This document shows positions 25,103 through 33,519 of a stretch of 64,000 bases of DNA, piece after piece. The position numbers were made by a program, and so were the translations under genes. The stretch's first letter is position 1, and every line of letters begins with the position of its first letter. Location of the stretch: the NCBI RefSeq assembly GCF_003268815.1, contig NZ_QLSV01000011.1, positions 62,001-126,000 on the forward strand. Direction: 5' to 3'. The notes under the pieces were generated by a model. That model did not search any database, was not told where the DNA came from, and saw nothing but the letters and a program-made list of their open reading frames with translations. The stretch is from Flavobacterium lacus. Lineage in GTDB: Bacteria; Bacteroidota; Bacteroidia; Flavobacteriales; Flavobacteriaceae.

Positions 25103-25540
25103 TCACGGCACAATCCTCCTCCCAAAATTAATCAAAATATACGGTTTCATAAAGCCGGAATGTCGGGTTTGCACACGACCTTTGGCATCCAAAATCAACA
25201 AAGTGGGATACGAACGAATGGTATACCTGCTAAGGATTTCGTCACCTTCTTTGGTTTCACCGTCAATGGCAATATTGATGAAGTTTTTATTGAAATACGC
25301 CCCCACTTCTTTGTCTTTGAACGTGGTTCGTTTCAACTGTTTACAAGGACCGCACCACGTGGCATACACATCGACAAACACATACTTTTGCTCTTTCTCT
25401 GCCAAAGCCAACGCTTCTTGAAAAGTGCCTTTAAAAAAATCAATTCCTTTGGCAGCTGTTGTATCTTCAGTGGGAACTGTAAAGGAGAGGAAAAGGCTTC
25501 CTAAACAATATACAAACAAGAACATCATGCATTTTTTCAT
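25103..25540 (-). CDS. Secreted thioredoxin-family protein
   Basis: 145 residues. N-terminal signal peptide or membrane anchor (1-22), then a thioredoxin fold with active site WCGPC (Cys63, Cys66) and cis-proline SYPTL. It should act in the periplasm as a disulfide reductant or oxidant. It is shorter than TlpA-type proteins and lacks their extra insert. It is a single-gene unit lying between two T9SS genes of opposite strand; whether it helps fold the exported proteins is speculation. Upstream there is a near-consensus TAACTTTA. Confidence 0.85.
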   Translation of the reverse strand: MKKCMMFLFVYCLGSLFLSFTVPTEDTTAAKGIDFFKGTFQEALALAEKEQKYVFVDVYATWCGPCKQLKRTTFKDKEVGAYFNKNFINIAIDGETKEGDEILSRYTIRSYPTLLILDAKGRVQTRHSGFMKPYILINFGRRIVP

Positions 25541-25626
25541 CGCTTTTTTGAGTAAAGTTAGGAAATTAATGATTATCTACTGATTAGCGTTGCTTCTTCA
25601 CTTTTGATTGACTTTCATGCCCCCAG

Positions 25627-25655
25627 CCCTCGAAGGGTTGAAAACACTTCGAGGG
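25627..25655. repeat. GC-rich palindromic hairpin
   Basis: CCCTCGAAG (25627-25635) and CTTCGAGGG (25647-25655) pair perfectly around an 11-nt loop. It is GC-rich in AT-rich surroundings and has no T-run on either strand, so it is more like a REP-type palindrome than a terminator. Confidence 0.6.
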
Positions 25656-25687
25656 TTAATCAAATCAGCTCTTATTAACTCCCTACC

Positions 25688-25740
25688 AAAATAAGGCAAA
25701 TGCCGTATGGTTTCCTTTGCATTCCTTTCCCATTTTTGTA
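25688..25740 (+). promoter_or_regulatory. 53-bp shared upstream element, copy B
   Basis: Second copy of the element at 23461-23513, with the same GGCAAATGCC half-sites, CATTCCTTT block and a CATTTTTG -7-like box. The similarity stops sharply at both ends, which argues for functional conservation. Confidence 0.7.
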
Positions 25741-25819
25741 CCAGCAGTTTACTAAACAGCTGCAAATAAATTTAAACAGAGGTTTTTAAAATATAAAATC
25801 ACTTTACAAACAATAGACT

Positions 25820-27067
25820 ATGAAAAAAACTACTACACTTATCCGTTTTACAACTGCAACATTGTCTTTTCAACTGTTCATGCTGGCTTTATGTTTCACA
25901 ACTAATCAGGCAAACAGTCAAACACTCGTAGCCAACTGGGAACGAATCAATCTTACACCAGGTACTACAACGAATGTTCCCAACATGATTGCCCTGACGT
26001 ATGGAAACGGTACTTTTGCCGCTATTAGCTATGCCGGTAATCAGAAAAAACTTTTTACCTCTATCAATGGTGAAAACTGGACCGAAAGCACTTTTGCTCT
26101 TCCGGTGCCCACAGCTTTTCCCGATGACATCGTATTCATGGACGATGTCTTTAAATTGGTGACCAACGGAACAGTGTACACCTCAACCAATTTAGAAACA
26201 TGGAATTTTGAATCCATCCATTCCGTCTTCACAGCCCGAAACCTGAAAAAAGTAAACAACCTCTATTTTCAAGGAGGCGAAGGTAGATTTGCCACTTCCA
26301 CCAATGGCACAACTTGGACAGCCCCGATGAACAATGGCGATTACCTCGATTTAGCCTACGGAAACAATATATATGTGCTGGTAGGCCGTCAATTCGCCAA
26401 AGGCATTTTGTACACTTCAACCGACGGTGTCACATGGAATAATATCATTGAAGTAGACGACAACTTTGATATGTTCTATTCTGTAGATTTTCATGACGGA
26501 ACTTTTATTTTAGCTGGCAACAATGGCATTATCGGTAAATCCGCTAACGGAACCGAATGGACATTCAGCACGCCAATGGGTTCTCCTAACTCTTTTTTCA
26601 GTATTCGGTATATCCTTAACCATTGGGTAGTGAGTGCTTCCAACAAAGTGTATTACTCCCCCGATGGCGAAACGTGGACACAAGCTACCATCACCGGCGG
26701 GAGCATTGGCAATTTAAAACGAGTGGAAGCCTACAACGGCATTGGCTTTATTCCGGGCAGCACGGGTAGAATCATTAAAACGAATGAAGACGCTTTGAGC
26801 ATCAACCAACCGGAAAATACGAAAGATGCTATCTCCCTCTACCCTAATCCTGCTAGCACGCACTTTACAGTAAACACCAACGAAAACCTCCTCGCAGAAA
26901 ACGCACAATTGAGCCTTTACAACCAATTGGGTCAGTTGGTGCAGCAAGCAGTGTTGAACGCCACGCAAACCAATGTAGCAATAGACCAACTACCAAGCGG
27001 AATCTATCATTATCAAATTTCAAACGGAGATAAACTAGTAAAAACCGGCAAAGTGATTAAAAAGTAA
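25820..27067 (+). CDS. BNR/propeller-like T9SS-secreted protein
   Basis: 415 residues. Signal peptide at 1-34 (cleavage after ANSQ). Residues 40-325 hold repeated blades with an S-x-NGxTWT or SxDGETWT motif, as in sialidase-like BNR or YCF48-type propellers, though no sialidase catalytic residues can be assigned. Residues 330-415 are a type A T9SS sorting domain (ISLYPNPASTHFTVNT, LYNQLGQLVQQ, LPSGIYHYQISNG). Its upstream region carries copy B of the 53-bp element, so it is probably co-regulated with the delta-60 protein. A 14-bp-stem terminator follows. Confidence 0.85.
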   Translation: MKKTTTLIRFTTATLSFQLFMLALCFTTNQANSQTLVANWERINLTPGTTTNVPNMIALTYGNGTFAAISYAGNQKKLFTSINGENWTESTFALPVPTAFPDDIVFMDDVFKLVTNGTVYTSTNLETWNFESIHSVFTARNLKKVNNLYFQGGEGRFATSTNGTTWTAPMNNGDYLDLAYGNNIYVLVGRQFAKGILYTSTDGVTWNNIIEVDDNFDMFYSVDFHDGTFILAGNNGIIGKSANGTEWTFSTPMGSPNSFFSIRYILNHWVVSASNKVYYSPDGETWTQATITGGSIGNLKRVEAYNGIGFIPGSTGRIIKTNEDALSINQPENTKDAISLYPNPASTHFTVNTNENLLAENAQLSLYNQLGQLVQQAVLNATQTNVAIDQLPSGIYHYQISNGDKLVKTGKVIKK

Positions 27068-27087
27068 AATTCAGAAAACACATCACC

Positions 27088-27129
27088 AAAAGCAATGCTA
27101 ATCCAAAAAAGCAGGTTAGCATTGCTTTT
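27088..27129. terminator. Terminator after the BNR-like gene
   Basis: A 14-bp perfect stem (27088-27101 with 27116-27129, core GCAATGCTAA/TTAGCATTGC) is followed by a T-rich tail on the plus strand. Confidence 0.85.
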
Positions 27130-27206
27130 GCTCTTTTGACAACTACCCCTCAAAGAAAACTCACCAAACCAAATCCTCCCTTCCCCAAACAATATCAACC
27201 GAAAAC

Positions 27207-27250
27207 AGACAACCCACAACCTACAACCTACCCCCTACAACCTACCCCCC
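27207..27250. repeat. GTTGTAG-type array overlapping the mscS stop
   Basis: On the minus strand this reads as GTTGTAG, GTTGTGG and a G-run variant. The TAG stop of the MscS gene (27242-27244) and its last two Gly codons lie within the repeat-like sequence. Confidence 0.8.
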
Positions 27251-28519
27251 CTTCCAATTCTCAATCCCCACTGTCAAATCTTTCCCACTCGGCTGTTGAA
27301 ACAACGTAAGGTCAAAATATTTTGCTGCCGAGAACAAATGATCAAAAATATCGGCTTGGGTGCGTTCATACTGTAACCATTCGGTGGTGTTGGCAAAACA
27401 ATAAATTTCCAACGGAATTCCTTTGTCTTCAATGGCTAACTGCCGTACCATGACCGTCATTTCTTGACTGATGCCCGGATGCGATTGAAGATACAACTCA
27501 ATGTAATGTCTGAAAACACCAATATTCGTCATGCGTCGTCCGTTCAGTAAAACGGAATTATCAATAGTGTTTTTTTTATTCGAGGTTTCAATCGCTTCCT
27601 GTCTATCAGACATGAAATGTTCAATGAGGTGAATTTTTTTCAGTTCCTCCCGATGCGAAGCGTCTAAAAAATGAATCGAATTGACATCAATAAAAAGCGA
27701 GCGTTTCATGCGTCGTCCGCCGCTTTGAATCATGCCTCGCCAATTTTTAAAACTGTCGGTGATAAAATAAAACGTGGGAATGGTGGTAATGGTTTTATCA
27801 AAATTCTGCACCTTCACGGTATTTAGATTGATGGCCATTACATCGCCATCGGCATTGAATTTGGGCATTTCAATCCAATCGCCTACGCGAACCATATCGT
27901 TGGTAGACATTTGAACACTGGCAACTAAACCAAGTATGGTATCTTTAAAAATCAGCAACAAAATGGCGGTCATCGCTCCAAAAGCACTTAAAAAATAAAC
28001 CGGCGATTTGCCTAAAAGGATTGAAAAAAGTAAAATGGCCGTGGCAATGTAAAACAAAATCCGAAGCAATTGAAAGTAACTCGTGAGCGGTTTATTTTGA
28101 AAAGCCGGCAGCGACGAAAAAGCAAATTCTGCGACTTTGACCACGGCAATGATGATTTTTAATGCTACGATAATCAGGTAAATGTCGGTTAACTTGATGA
28201 CAATCGGCAAAACGGTTTCAAAATCATCAAAAATACTGGGTGCGAGTAGCCGAACAAAAATAGCCGGCACCAAATGAGAAAAGTTGTGAAACACGGCTTT
28301 ATCCACGAGCAAATCATCCCATTGGGCGGGTGACTTTTGAACTTGTTTGTAAAAATAAGGCAAAATGATTTTTTTAGCAAAATAAAAGCCCATCACCGCA
28401 AGAAGCAGCAAAGCAACAAGAAGCAACAACAAGCGAAGGTAAATGGCCCACTCTTGTGCAATACCGGACGCCAGTAACAATTCATCCACCCACGTTTCGA
28501 TGTAGTCAAATCCTGCCAT
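27242..28519 (-). CDS. MscS-family mechanosensitive channel
   Basis: 425 residues, inner membrane. Four to five membrane segments (about 25-55, 75-100, 105-130, 150-170, 175-200) precede the pore-lining segment and the beta domain, with the family pattern VGDWIEMPKFNADGDVMAINLNTVKVQNFDKT. The C-terminal cytoplasmic domain is about 190 residues. It gates ion and solute efflux on membrane tension. It is larger than E. coli MscS and closer to the YbdG-like size class. The last residues (WKGG, then TAG) run into the GTTGTAG array, so the natural stop may have been replaced by repeat DNA. Monocistronic. Confidence 0.9.
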   Translation of the reverse strand: MAGFDYIETWVDELLLASGIAQEWAIYLRLLLLLVALLLLAVMGFYFAKKIILPYFYKQVQKSPAQWDDLLVDKAVFHNFSHLVPAIFVRLLAPSIFDDFETVLPIVIKLTDIYLIIVALKIIIAVVKVAEFAFSSLPAFQNKPLTSYFQLLRILFYIATAILLFSILLGKSPVYFLSAFGAMTAILLLIFKDTILGLVASVQMSTNDMVRVGDWIEMPKFNADGDVMAINLNTVKVQNFDKTITTIPTFYFITDSFKNWRGMIQSGGRRMKRSLFIDVNSIHFLDASHREELKKIHLIEHFMSDRQEAIETSNKKNTIDNSVLLNGRRMTNIGVFRHYIELYLQSHPGISQEMTVMVRQLAIEDKGIPLEIYCFANTTEWLQYERTQADIFDHLFSAAKYFDLTLFQQPSGKDLTVGIENWKGG

Positions 28520-28709
28520 TTTGCTTGTGTTGTTTAGAGCGTTTTTACTGTTGTAGAATATAAAAAAACGAGGCGTGAATTTTGCCTTTTCGTTTTGAGT
28601 AAGGTACGCATTATTACACTAACAAAGCGGTAGTTTAACATCTTTTATTAATATGTTAACTTATTGTGAGGCAATTATTTTAAGAAGATAATTAATAACT
28701 ATATCACTT

Positions 28710-29063
28710 TCAACCTTCACCAAACGTCAACAAATTATTATCCGGATCTAAGAGTGAAAACTCTCGTTGTCCCCAAGGTTTGGTTTCCAATAATCCATTC
28801 GGATGGATTCTGACTTTATTGTCCAATAGCGTTTGATAAAAATCTTCGATACGATTCACACGAATGTACACCTGACCGTAATTTTGTTCAACATCAAGAT
28901 CTTCAAACAGAAAGAAATGAATTTGAATGCTATTTTTTTCTATCATCAAATAGTCGGGATAATCGGGACTTCCAAAGATTTTAAAACCCAACCTTTCTGT
29001 ATAATATCGGAGCGTGATGCTTTTATTCCGCATTGGTAATTTGGGGTGAATTGCTGTGAGCAT
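28710..29063 (-). CDS. VOC (glyoxalase/bleomycin-resistance) family protein
   Basis: 117 residues, one vicinal-oxygen-chelate domain made of two beta-alpha-beta-beta-beta units: HPKLPMRNKSITLRYYTERL at the start and WGQREFSLLDPDNNLLTFGE at the end. The length fits bleomycin-resistance-like VOC proteins, which bind metals or drugs as dimers. No substrate can be assigned. The 190-bp gap to mscS shows no gene. Upstream, the 190 bp to 29253 carry only degenerate repeat-like DNA. Confidence 0.8.
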   Translation of the reverse strand: MLTAIHPKLPMRNKSITLRYYTERLGFKIFGSPDYPDYLMIEKNSIQIHFFLFEDLDVEQNYGQVYIRVNRIEDFYQTLLDNKVRIHPNGLLETKPWGQREFSLLDPDNNLLTFGEG

Positions 29064-29127
29064 AGCTTTGATTTTATTGAACTAAAATAGTAATTATATT
29101 TTAACTTTAAAACAATTGATAATAGCT

Positions 29128-29200
29128 CAATGGCACACGGATTGGATGGATGAAACAGAACTTCACGGATTGATAGCTTCGCTATAGTAAGATTAAAAAG
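29128..29200. repeat. Degenerate AATCCGTG-type intergenic repeat
   Basis: On the minus strand the segment contains CAATCCGTGAAGTTCTG and CCAATCCGTGTGCCAT. Related words (CCAATCCGTTTCCATCTG, AATCCGTGCCCATC) occur at 34748-34805. These resemble the decayed, non-coding repeat words common between genes in Bacteroidota. Confidence 0.4.
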
Positions 29201-29253
29201 GATTCGTTCAGAGAACATCTGGTTTCACAACTACTGATTGCAATGTCAACTAT

Positions 29254-29278
29254 GGACAACAGACAACCGACAACAGAT
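29254..29278. repeat. Degenerate GTTGTC heptamer array
   Basis: On the minus strand it reads TGTTGTC, GGTTGTC, TGTTGTC, starting two bases after the stop of the beta-barrel gene. It is a diverged form of the arrays at 111, 27207 and 33520, which also contain GTTGTCT units. Confidence 0.6.
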
Positions 29279-29279
29279 G

Positions 29280-29963
29280 TTAATTAAACGAAAAACCAAC
29301 AATAAAATTGACCGAATTTGTACTTATATGTCCGCCATTCCAAACGTCATTTTTATTGATTTTGGCTAACCCTAAATTGTTTCTAATTTCAACATGAATC
29401 ATTTTGCTATTTCCTAGTTCAAAGTTTTTACCCACTCCGGCAGAAAAACCAAAATCAGTTTTTTTACTATCCTTGGTCATATCTTCATTTGGCGTTTCAA
29501 AATTAGGAATTTCAAGATCGTTTGTAAAAGTAGATTTTAATAAATAGCCAATAAAAGGTCCGCCGTTCACAAAGAAACTATTTTTATCTGTAAAACTATA
29601 TTTCAACAAAATGGGTAAAACCAAATAATCATAATTTTTTCGGGTGGTGAAATTATAAACCTGTGGCTGTTCGTCAAAATTAAATCGAATTTCCATTGAA
29701 TTATCTGCTTTTTGACTTTTTCGTTCATAGTTAAGTTCTACCCTCAAACTTAATTTTTCTTGTAGTTGATACTCCATACTAACACCTCCTAAATAAGCAA
29801 AAGCGGCACTTTCATCATATTGTTGCTCAAATGATGATGGAATGGTATATCCTCGCAAACCGGAATAATTAAGCCCTCCATGAACACCAAACCTTAGTTT
29901 ACTACTTTGAGCATACGTAAACACAGAAAATAAAACCAACAAAACAACGATACCTTTTTTCAT
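29280..29963 (-). CDS. Outer-membrane beta-barrel protein (PorT-like family)
   Basis: 227 residues from ATG 29963 (MKKGIVVLLVLFSVFTYAQ). Signal peptide followed by an eight-stranded-barrel pattern: LRFGVHGGLNYSGLRGY at the start, alternating hydrophobic strands (LSLRVELNYERK, YLVLPILLKYSF, NGGPFIGYLL, FGFSAGVGKNF) and a terminal aromatic strand ending VGFSFN. This is the generic outer_membrane beta-barrel (OMP_b-brl_2) group of Bacteroidota, function unknown. An upstream in-frame start at 29996 is rejected because it overlaps the promoter box at 29994-30001. Confidence 0.85.
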   Translation of the reverse strand: MKKGIVVLLVLFSVFTYAQSSKLRFGVHGGLNYSGLRGYTIPSSFEQQYDESAAFAYLGGVSMEYQLQEKLSLRVELNYERKSQKADNSMEIRFNFDEQPQVYNFTTRKNYDYLVLPILLKYSFTDKNSFFVNGGPFIGYLLKSTFTNDLEIPNFETPNEDMTKDSKKTDFGFSAGVGKNFELGNSKMIHVEIRNNLGLAKINKNDVWNGGHISTNSVNFIVGFSFN

Positions 29964-29993
29964 CACAACTCCAATTTTAAACGATTCAAAGGC

Positions 29994-30001
29994 CAAAAAT
30001 A
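29994..30001 (-). promoter_or_regulatory. -7 element for the beta-barrel gene
   Basis: TATTTTTG on the minus strand, 30 bp upstream of ATG 29963. Confidence 0.6.
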
Positions 30002-30325
30002 GATTTTCTAAGAAGATGACAACACCTTATTGTGTAAAAAATTATTACATAGCAGTGATTTTGATTGCCTCAGCTCAACGCTCCCCGCTGCTTTTTGCTT
30101 CAACGTTTTAAAATTTAAGTTTTTAACTACAACCATTTTTAATTGATGAAAGATTTAAACTCAAAAAAAGGTTTTGCTTGCATCGGTATCGTTCAATCAT
30201 TTTTCATTCTCCCCCAAACCTGCTACTTTTTACGGTCATTATCAAATGAAAAAATAAATACACACTATTCCGTGATTGGATTGATTAGTGATTTGATAAC
30301 CAAAAACAAAGCACAGGTATCCGTC
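30002..30325. other. 324 bp without a supported gene
   Basis: The only frame (30143-30352, plus strand, 69 codons) overlaps the end of the antiporter gene on the other strand, has no promoter box and no recognisable domain. A GC-rich patch (about 30075-30095) stands out, but no structure or repeat could be confirmed. Confidence 0.5.
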
Positions 30326-31987
30326 TTAAATGCGAGCCATTTTATCTTTTAAAAAATTAAAATAAAAATCAGACGCTGCCATTTTTTGTGGTTGCAAAAC
30401 ATATTCAATGCCGCAAGTGATCAGTTGCTGATAATCTTTATCGGTTAAGGCCGTTACAACAACTTTTCCGCTGTACTTATTTCGTTCCAACGACTTTACC
30501 AATTGTTTAGAAAGTTCTACATCCGGAACGGTACAAACTATAATTTTTGAGCTTTGATAGGGAATCTGCTCCAAGAACTCTGGGTCGTCAATATCGCCAT
30601 AAGCAATGGCTCTATTTTTTTTTCGCCATTCTTTAATAATCCCCGGGTCAAAATCCACACCTACATACCTAATTTCATCGTGCGTATCAAGCATTTCGGC
30701 CAATCGATTTCCAAATCTCCCTAAACCAATAATTACTACATCATAATTTTCAGATTGAATAACAAGGTTGTCATTTTCTACAAAATTGTTTTTTCGTTGA
30801 AAAACACCTAATACGGGTGAAATAAATTCAAAAATCTGATGCGAATACAAAATAAGGTAGGTTGAAAGCCCAATGGTGATTAAACCAACTAAAGTAATGA
30901 GCCCCACAATTTCATTAGTAATATGGCCAACCGCTAAACCAAGTCCGGCAAAAATAAGCGAAAATTCACTAATTTGTGCCACTGTAAGCCCGGCTAAAAA
31001 TGAAGTTCGCTTTTTGTAACCCATCGCCCCCATGATGATTAAAACGATGATTGGATTTCCTATCAACACAAATACCGAAAAATAAATAGCAGAGGAAACC
31101 TGATTCCCAATAATGGATAAATCAAGATTCGCACCAAGATTGACAAAGAAAAAAAGCAACAAAAAATCTCGCAAACTCACCAACCGACTACTGATACTAT
31201 CTTTAAAATCGGAGGAAGCAAGACTCATTCCTGCCAAAAAGGCTCCAACTTCGCCACTAAAACCAATTAATTCGCCAACCGATGCCAATGTAACCGCCCA
31301 CGCAATGGCAAAAAGAGTAAGTAATTCCTGCGATTTTGCCAAATAGTTGGTAACCGTTGGAATAACCCATTTCATTGTGATGAAGGTAAAGGCTAATAGT
31401 CCAATCCCTGCAACCAATGTGCGAGTAATATCTTCTGATAAAGATGTTTCACCTCCTTTTTGTATAGCCGACAAAACAATCATTACCAAAATGACCACAA
31501 TGTCTTGCACAATCAGAAAACCAATGGCAATTTGTCCGTGCAAGGAATCGATTTCTTTTTTGTCTGACAGAAGTTTAACAATGATAATGGTGCTGGAAAA
31601 AGTTAAAGCAACGGCTATATAAAAACTGTGTAGCGGCGTAAATCCGAGAGCTAAACCAATAAAATAACCAATTAATGATGTAAAGAGCACCTGACCTAAC
31701 CCTGTGAGTAACGCAATTTTACCGACCGACTTTATAATTCGGAGATCGAGCTTTAAACCTACTATAAAAAGCAAAACTGAAATCCCTATTTCTGCTAATA
31801 AATGAATGTTGTCTTTCGATTTTACAATATCAAGTACAGAGGGACCAACAAGAATACCCAACGCAATAAACATGACAATAAGGGGTTGTTTCAATAATTG
31901 ACCAATCAACCCCAGTAAAGCAGCAAAAGCTAAAATGATGGCAAATTCATAAAAAGGATTTTCGGCGATAGAAGTTAACCAATTCAT
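30326..31987 (-). CDS. CPA2-family cation:proton antiporter with TrkA-N domain (Kef-like)
   Basis: 553 residues. About twelve membrane segments (to residue 400) form the Na/H-exchanger core, including GFLIVQDIVVILVMIVLSA, whose QD pair is typical of KefB/KefC-type carriers. A cytosolic Rossmann TrkA-N domain follows (VVIIGLGRFGNRLAEML, then VGVDFDPGIIKEW), ending near 545. It probably exports K+ or Na+ in exchange for protons and is gated by nucleotide binding. There is no separate TrkA-C domain. Its ATG overlaps the stop of the upstream universal stress gene (ATGA), so the two are translated together. Confidence 0.9.
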   Translation of the reverse strand: MNWLTSIAENPFYEFAIILAFAALLGLIGQLLKQPLIVMFIALGILVGPSVLDIVKSKDNIHLLAEIGISVLLFIVGLKLDLRIIKSVGKIALLTGLGQVLFTSLIGYFIGLALGFTPLHSFYIAVALTFSSTIIIVKLLSDKKEIDSLHGQIAIGFLIVQDIVVILVMIVLSAIQKGGETSLSEDITRTLVAGIGLLAFTFITMKWVIPTVTNYLAKSQELLTLFAIAWAVTLASVGELIGFSGEVGAFLAGMSLASSDFKDSISSRLVSLRDFLLLFFFVNLGANLDLSIIGNQVSSAIYFSVFVLIGNPIIVLIIMGAMGYKKRTSFLAGLTVAQISEFSLIFAGLGLAVGHITNEIVGLITLVGLITIGLSTYLILYSHQIFEFISPVLGVFQRKNNFVENDNLVIQSENYDVVIIGLGRFGNRLAEMLDTHDEIRYVGVDFDPGIIKEWRKKNRAIAYGDIDDPEFLEQIPYQSSKIIVCTVPDVELSKQLVKSLERNKYSGKVVVTALTDKDYQQLITCGIEYVLQPQKMAASDFYFNFLKDKMARI

Positions 31988-32802
31988 TTTGATAGTATAA
32001 TTAAGGGGATTTGCCCGGAATAAACCAATTCATTAACCGTAAATTTTCTAAAAAGCAGGTCTTCTAAAGTGCGAGAGCCTTGCTGAAGGACCAAAAAAGG
32101 ATGTTCAGATTTTGCAATGTGTTCTTTTAAAATCGCTAATCTGTCTTCGCCTTTGATTAAAAAAACACTGGAATGGTGCTCCGAAAATTCGCTTTGCAAC
32201 TTATTTAAATTTTCAAGTTCTATAGCTTCATCCTCACTATCTTGCAAAAAAGTGAAAAACTCAATCGAAGCAATCTGACCCGTTAGGGAAGCAATCACTT
32301 TTTTTAATTGGTCGTTATTGATTGGATATTTGTACGTTACTCCTACAACAAGTTTTCTTGGAATTAAAAGAGGTCCGTGCACCGGTATGGCGACAGACAA
32401 ACAGTTTGATTCGTTGATTATAGCGAGTGTTGTGCTTCCCAGTAAAATACGTTTAAAAAAACCGGTTCCTTTTAATCCGCTAAAAACCCAATCGGTATAG
32501 TCGTCCGACGCTAGCTCTTTGAGCAAACAAAGAATAGATTCCTGACTCACAATAAATTTTGACACGCCAAGACTTCCGCCTTGAGCCAAAACTTTTAAAC
32601 TTGCTAAAGCAGTTGCTTTTTCTATTTTTATAATTTCATTCCTGCTTTCATTGTCAGCAATAGCGGGCACCATGCCCAAAATTTGATGTAAAAAAACAAC
32701 TTCCGCTTTGACCAAGATGGCAAAGTCAAACGCAAAACGAATTAAATTCTCGGAATAGTCCGACAAGTCAATTAAAACAATTATTCTGTCTTTTTTAGCC
32801 AT
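31984..32802 (-). CDS. Universal stress protein (UspA) family
   Basis: 272 residues, two tandem Usp-type folds (1-140 and 150-272). The first has the strand RIIVLIDLSDYSENLIRFAF and the nucleotide-loop region FSGLKGTGFFKRILLGSTT; the second is more diverged (ATP-binding G-x-x-G-x9-GS not evident). It is cytosolic and likely modulates or responds with the co-translated antiporter; Usp proteins are often paired with Kef or CPA2 carriers in Bacteroidota. Only a weak TTATTTG box is seen upstream. Confidence 0.85.
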   Translation of the reverse strand: MAKKDRIIVLIDLSDYSENLIRFAFDFAILVKAEVVFLHQILGMVPAIADNESRNEIIKIEKATALASLKVLAQGGSLGVSKFIVSQESILCLLKELASDDYTDWVFSGLKGTGFFKRILLGSTTLAIINESNCLSVAIPVHGPLLIPRKLVVGVTYKYPINNDQLKKVIASLTGQIASIEFFTFLQDSEDEAIELENLNKLQSEFSEHHSSVFLIKGEDRLAILKEHIAKSEHPFLVLQQGSRTLEDLLFRKFTVNELVYSGQIPLIILSK

Positions 32803-33398
32803 AGTTAGGAATTTGTTAAATAACTTTCACTAGTTCACAAATAAAGGCAACCATCTCAAAAAATGCGTTTCAGGTCTAAAAGACGCGAGTAGTAAATTTA
32901 GTGATTTAAAAACAGAAATAAAAATAAATTAACGAAGAACAGCGAGGATAATTTTGTTGAGAATAAGTAGACCATCATTAAAACGGTTTCTATTTAAACC
33001 ATTTTATAATACTGCTCTGTTTACTCCAATCCCTTCGCTAAGGCACGAATCCTTTCGTGTGGCTATTCAATACATAAAACGCTTCAGGATTGTTTACTAT
33101 ATAGTGCTTACTTATTTTGTTCCTTTCATTTCAAAATAGAAAAAACGCTATTGATTAGCTAGAACCACACGAAAGGATTCAGCAGCGGGAAGATTTTTTT
33201 TTGGGTTTTCATTGGGTTTTGTTCGATATTGGCTCGGTGTTGTGGTACCCCTTGTTAATTATTGATTTTCAAAAAAAGCACCTTTTCCGAACAAATACGG
33301 GGTTTGTGTGGGAGTAAACCGTGTACAAATTTGTTTAAAAAATGAAAAAAGTCTCTCTTTTTTTTCAAAAAAAATTCAAAATCTTACACTCGTTAAAT
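32803..33398. other. 596-bp intergenic region with an inverted repeat
   Basis: No credible gene. A plus-strand frame of 61 codons (32954-33139) runs through the left arm of the inverted repeat at 33047-33180 and has no recognisable domain. The distal part (33186-33398) is T- and A-rich with a small hairpin (GGTTT/AAACC near 33301-33320). Confidence 0.5.
33047..33180. repeat. 16-bp perfect inverted repeat around ~100 bp
   Basis: GAATCCTTTCGTGTGG (33047-33062) and its exact complement (33165-33180) enclose 102 bp. The left arm also lies in a nested palindrome (CACGAA/TTCGTG, 33045-33060). No ORF inside fits a transposase, so it could be a miniature element or a REP-like relic. Confidence 0.65.
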
Positions 33399-33434
33399 AA
33401 AAAATGCCAATGAGAAAAACCATTGGCATTTTTT
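33399..33434. terminator. Strong bidirectional terminator
   Basis: A 14-bp perfect stem (33399-33412 with 33421-33434, core ATGCCAATG/CATTGGCAT) with A-run and T-run on its two sides. It lies about 145 bp beyond the stop of the leftward lipoprotein gene, which it probably terminates; there is no plus-strand gene ending here. Confidence 0.8.
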
Positions 33435-33519
33435 TAAATTGATATACTCCTGAAAAGAGTAGCTACTTATCTAACTCACGTTTATCCATTGAAAACCATC
33501 TCTTCCCCCTTCCACTTCA

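Noticed and set aside
30143..30352. Plus-strand frame of 69 codons
   Set aside because: It overlaps the 3' end of the antiporter gene on the opposite strand, has no promoter box, no domain and no plausible signal sequence.
32954..33139. Plus-strand frame of 61 codons in the long intergenic region
   Set aside because: It runs through one arm of the inverted repeat, and its residues look like translated AT-rich non-coding DNA.
33186..33434. A small RNA ending at the strong hairpin at 33399-33434
   Set aside because: The hairpin works equally well as the terminator of the leftward lipoprotein gene, and no plus-strand promoter matching the consensus was found upstream.
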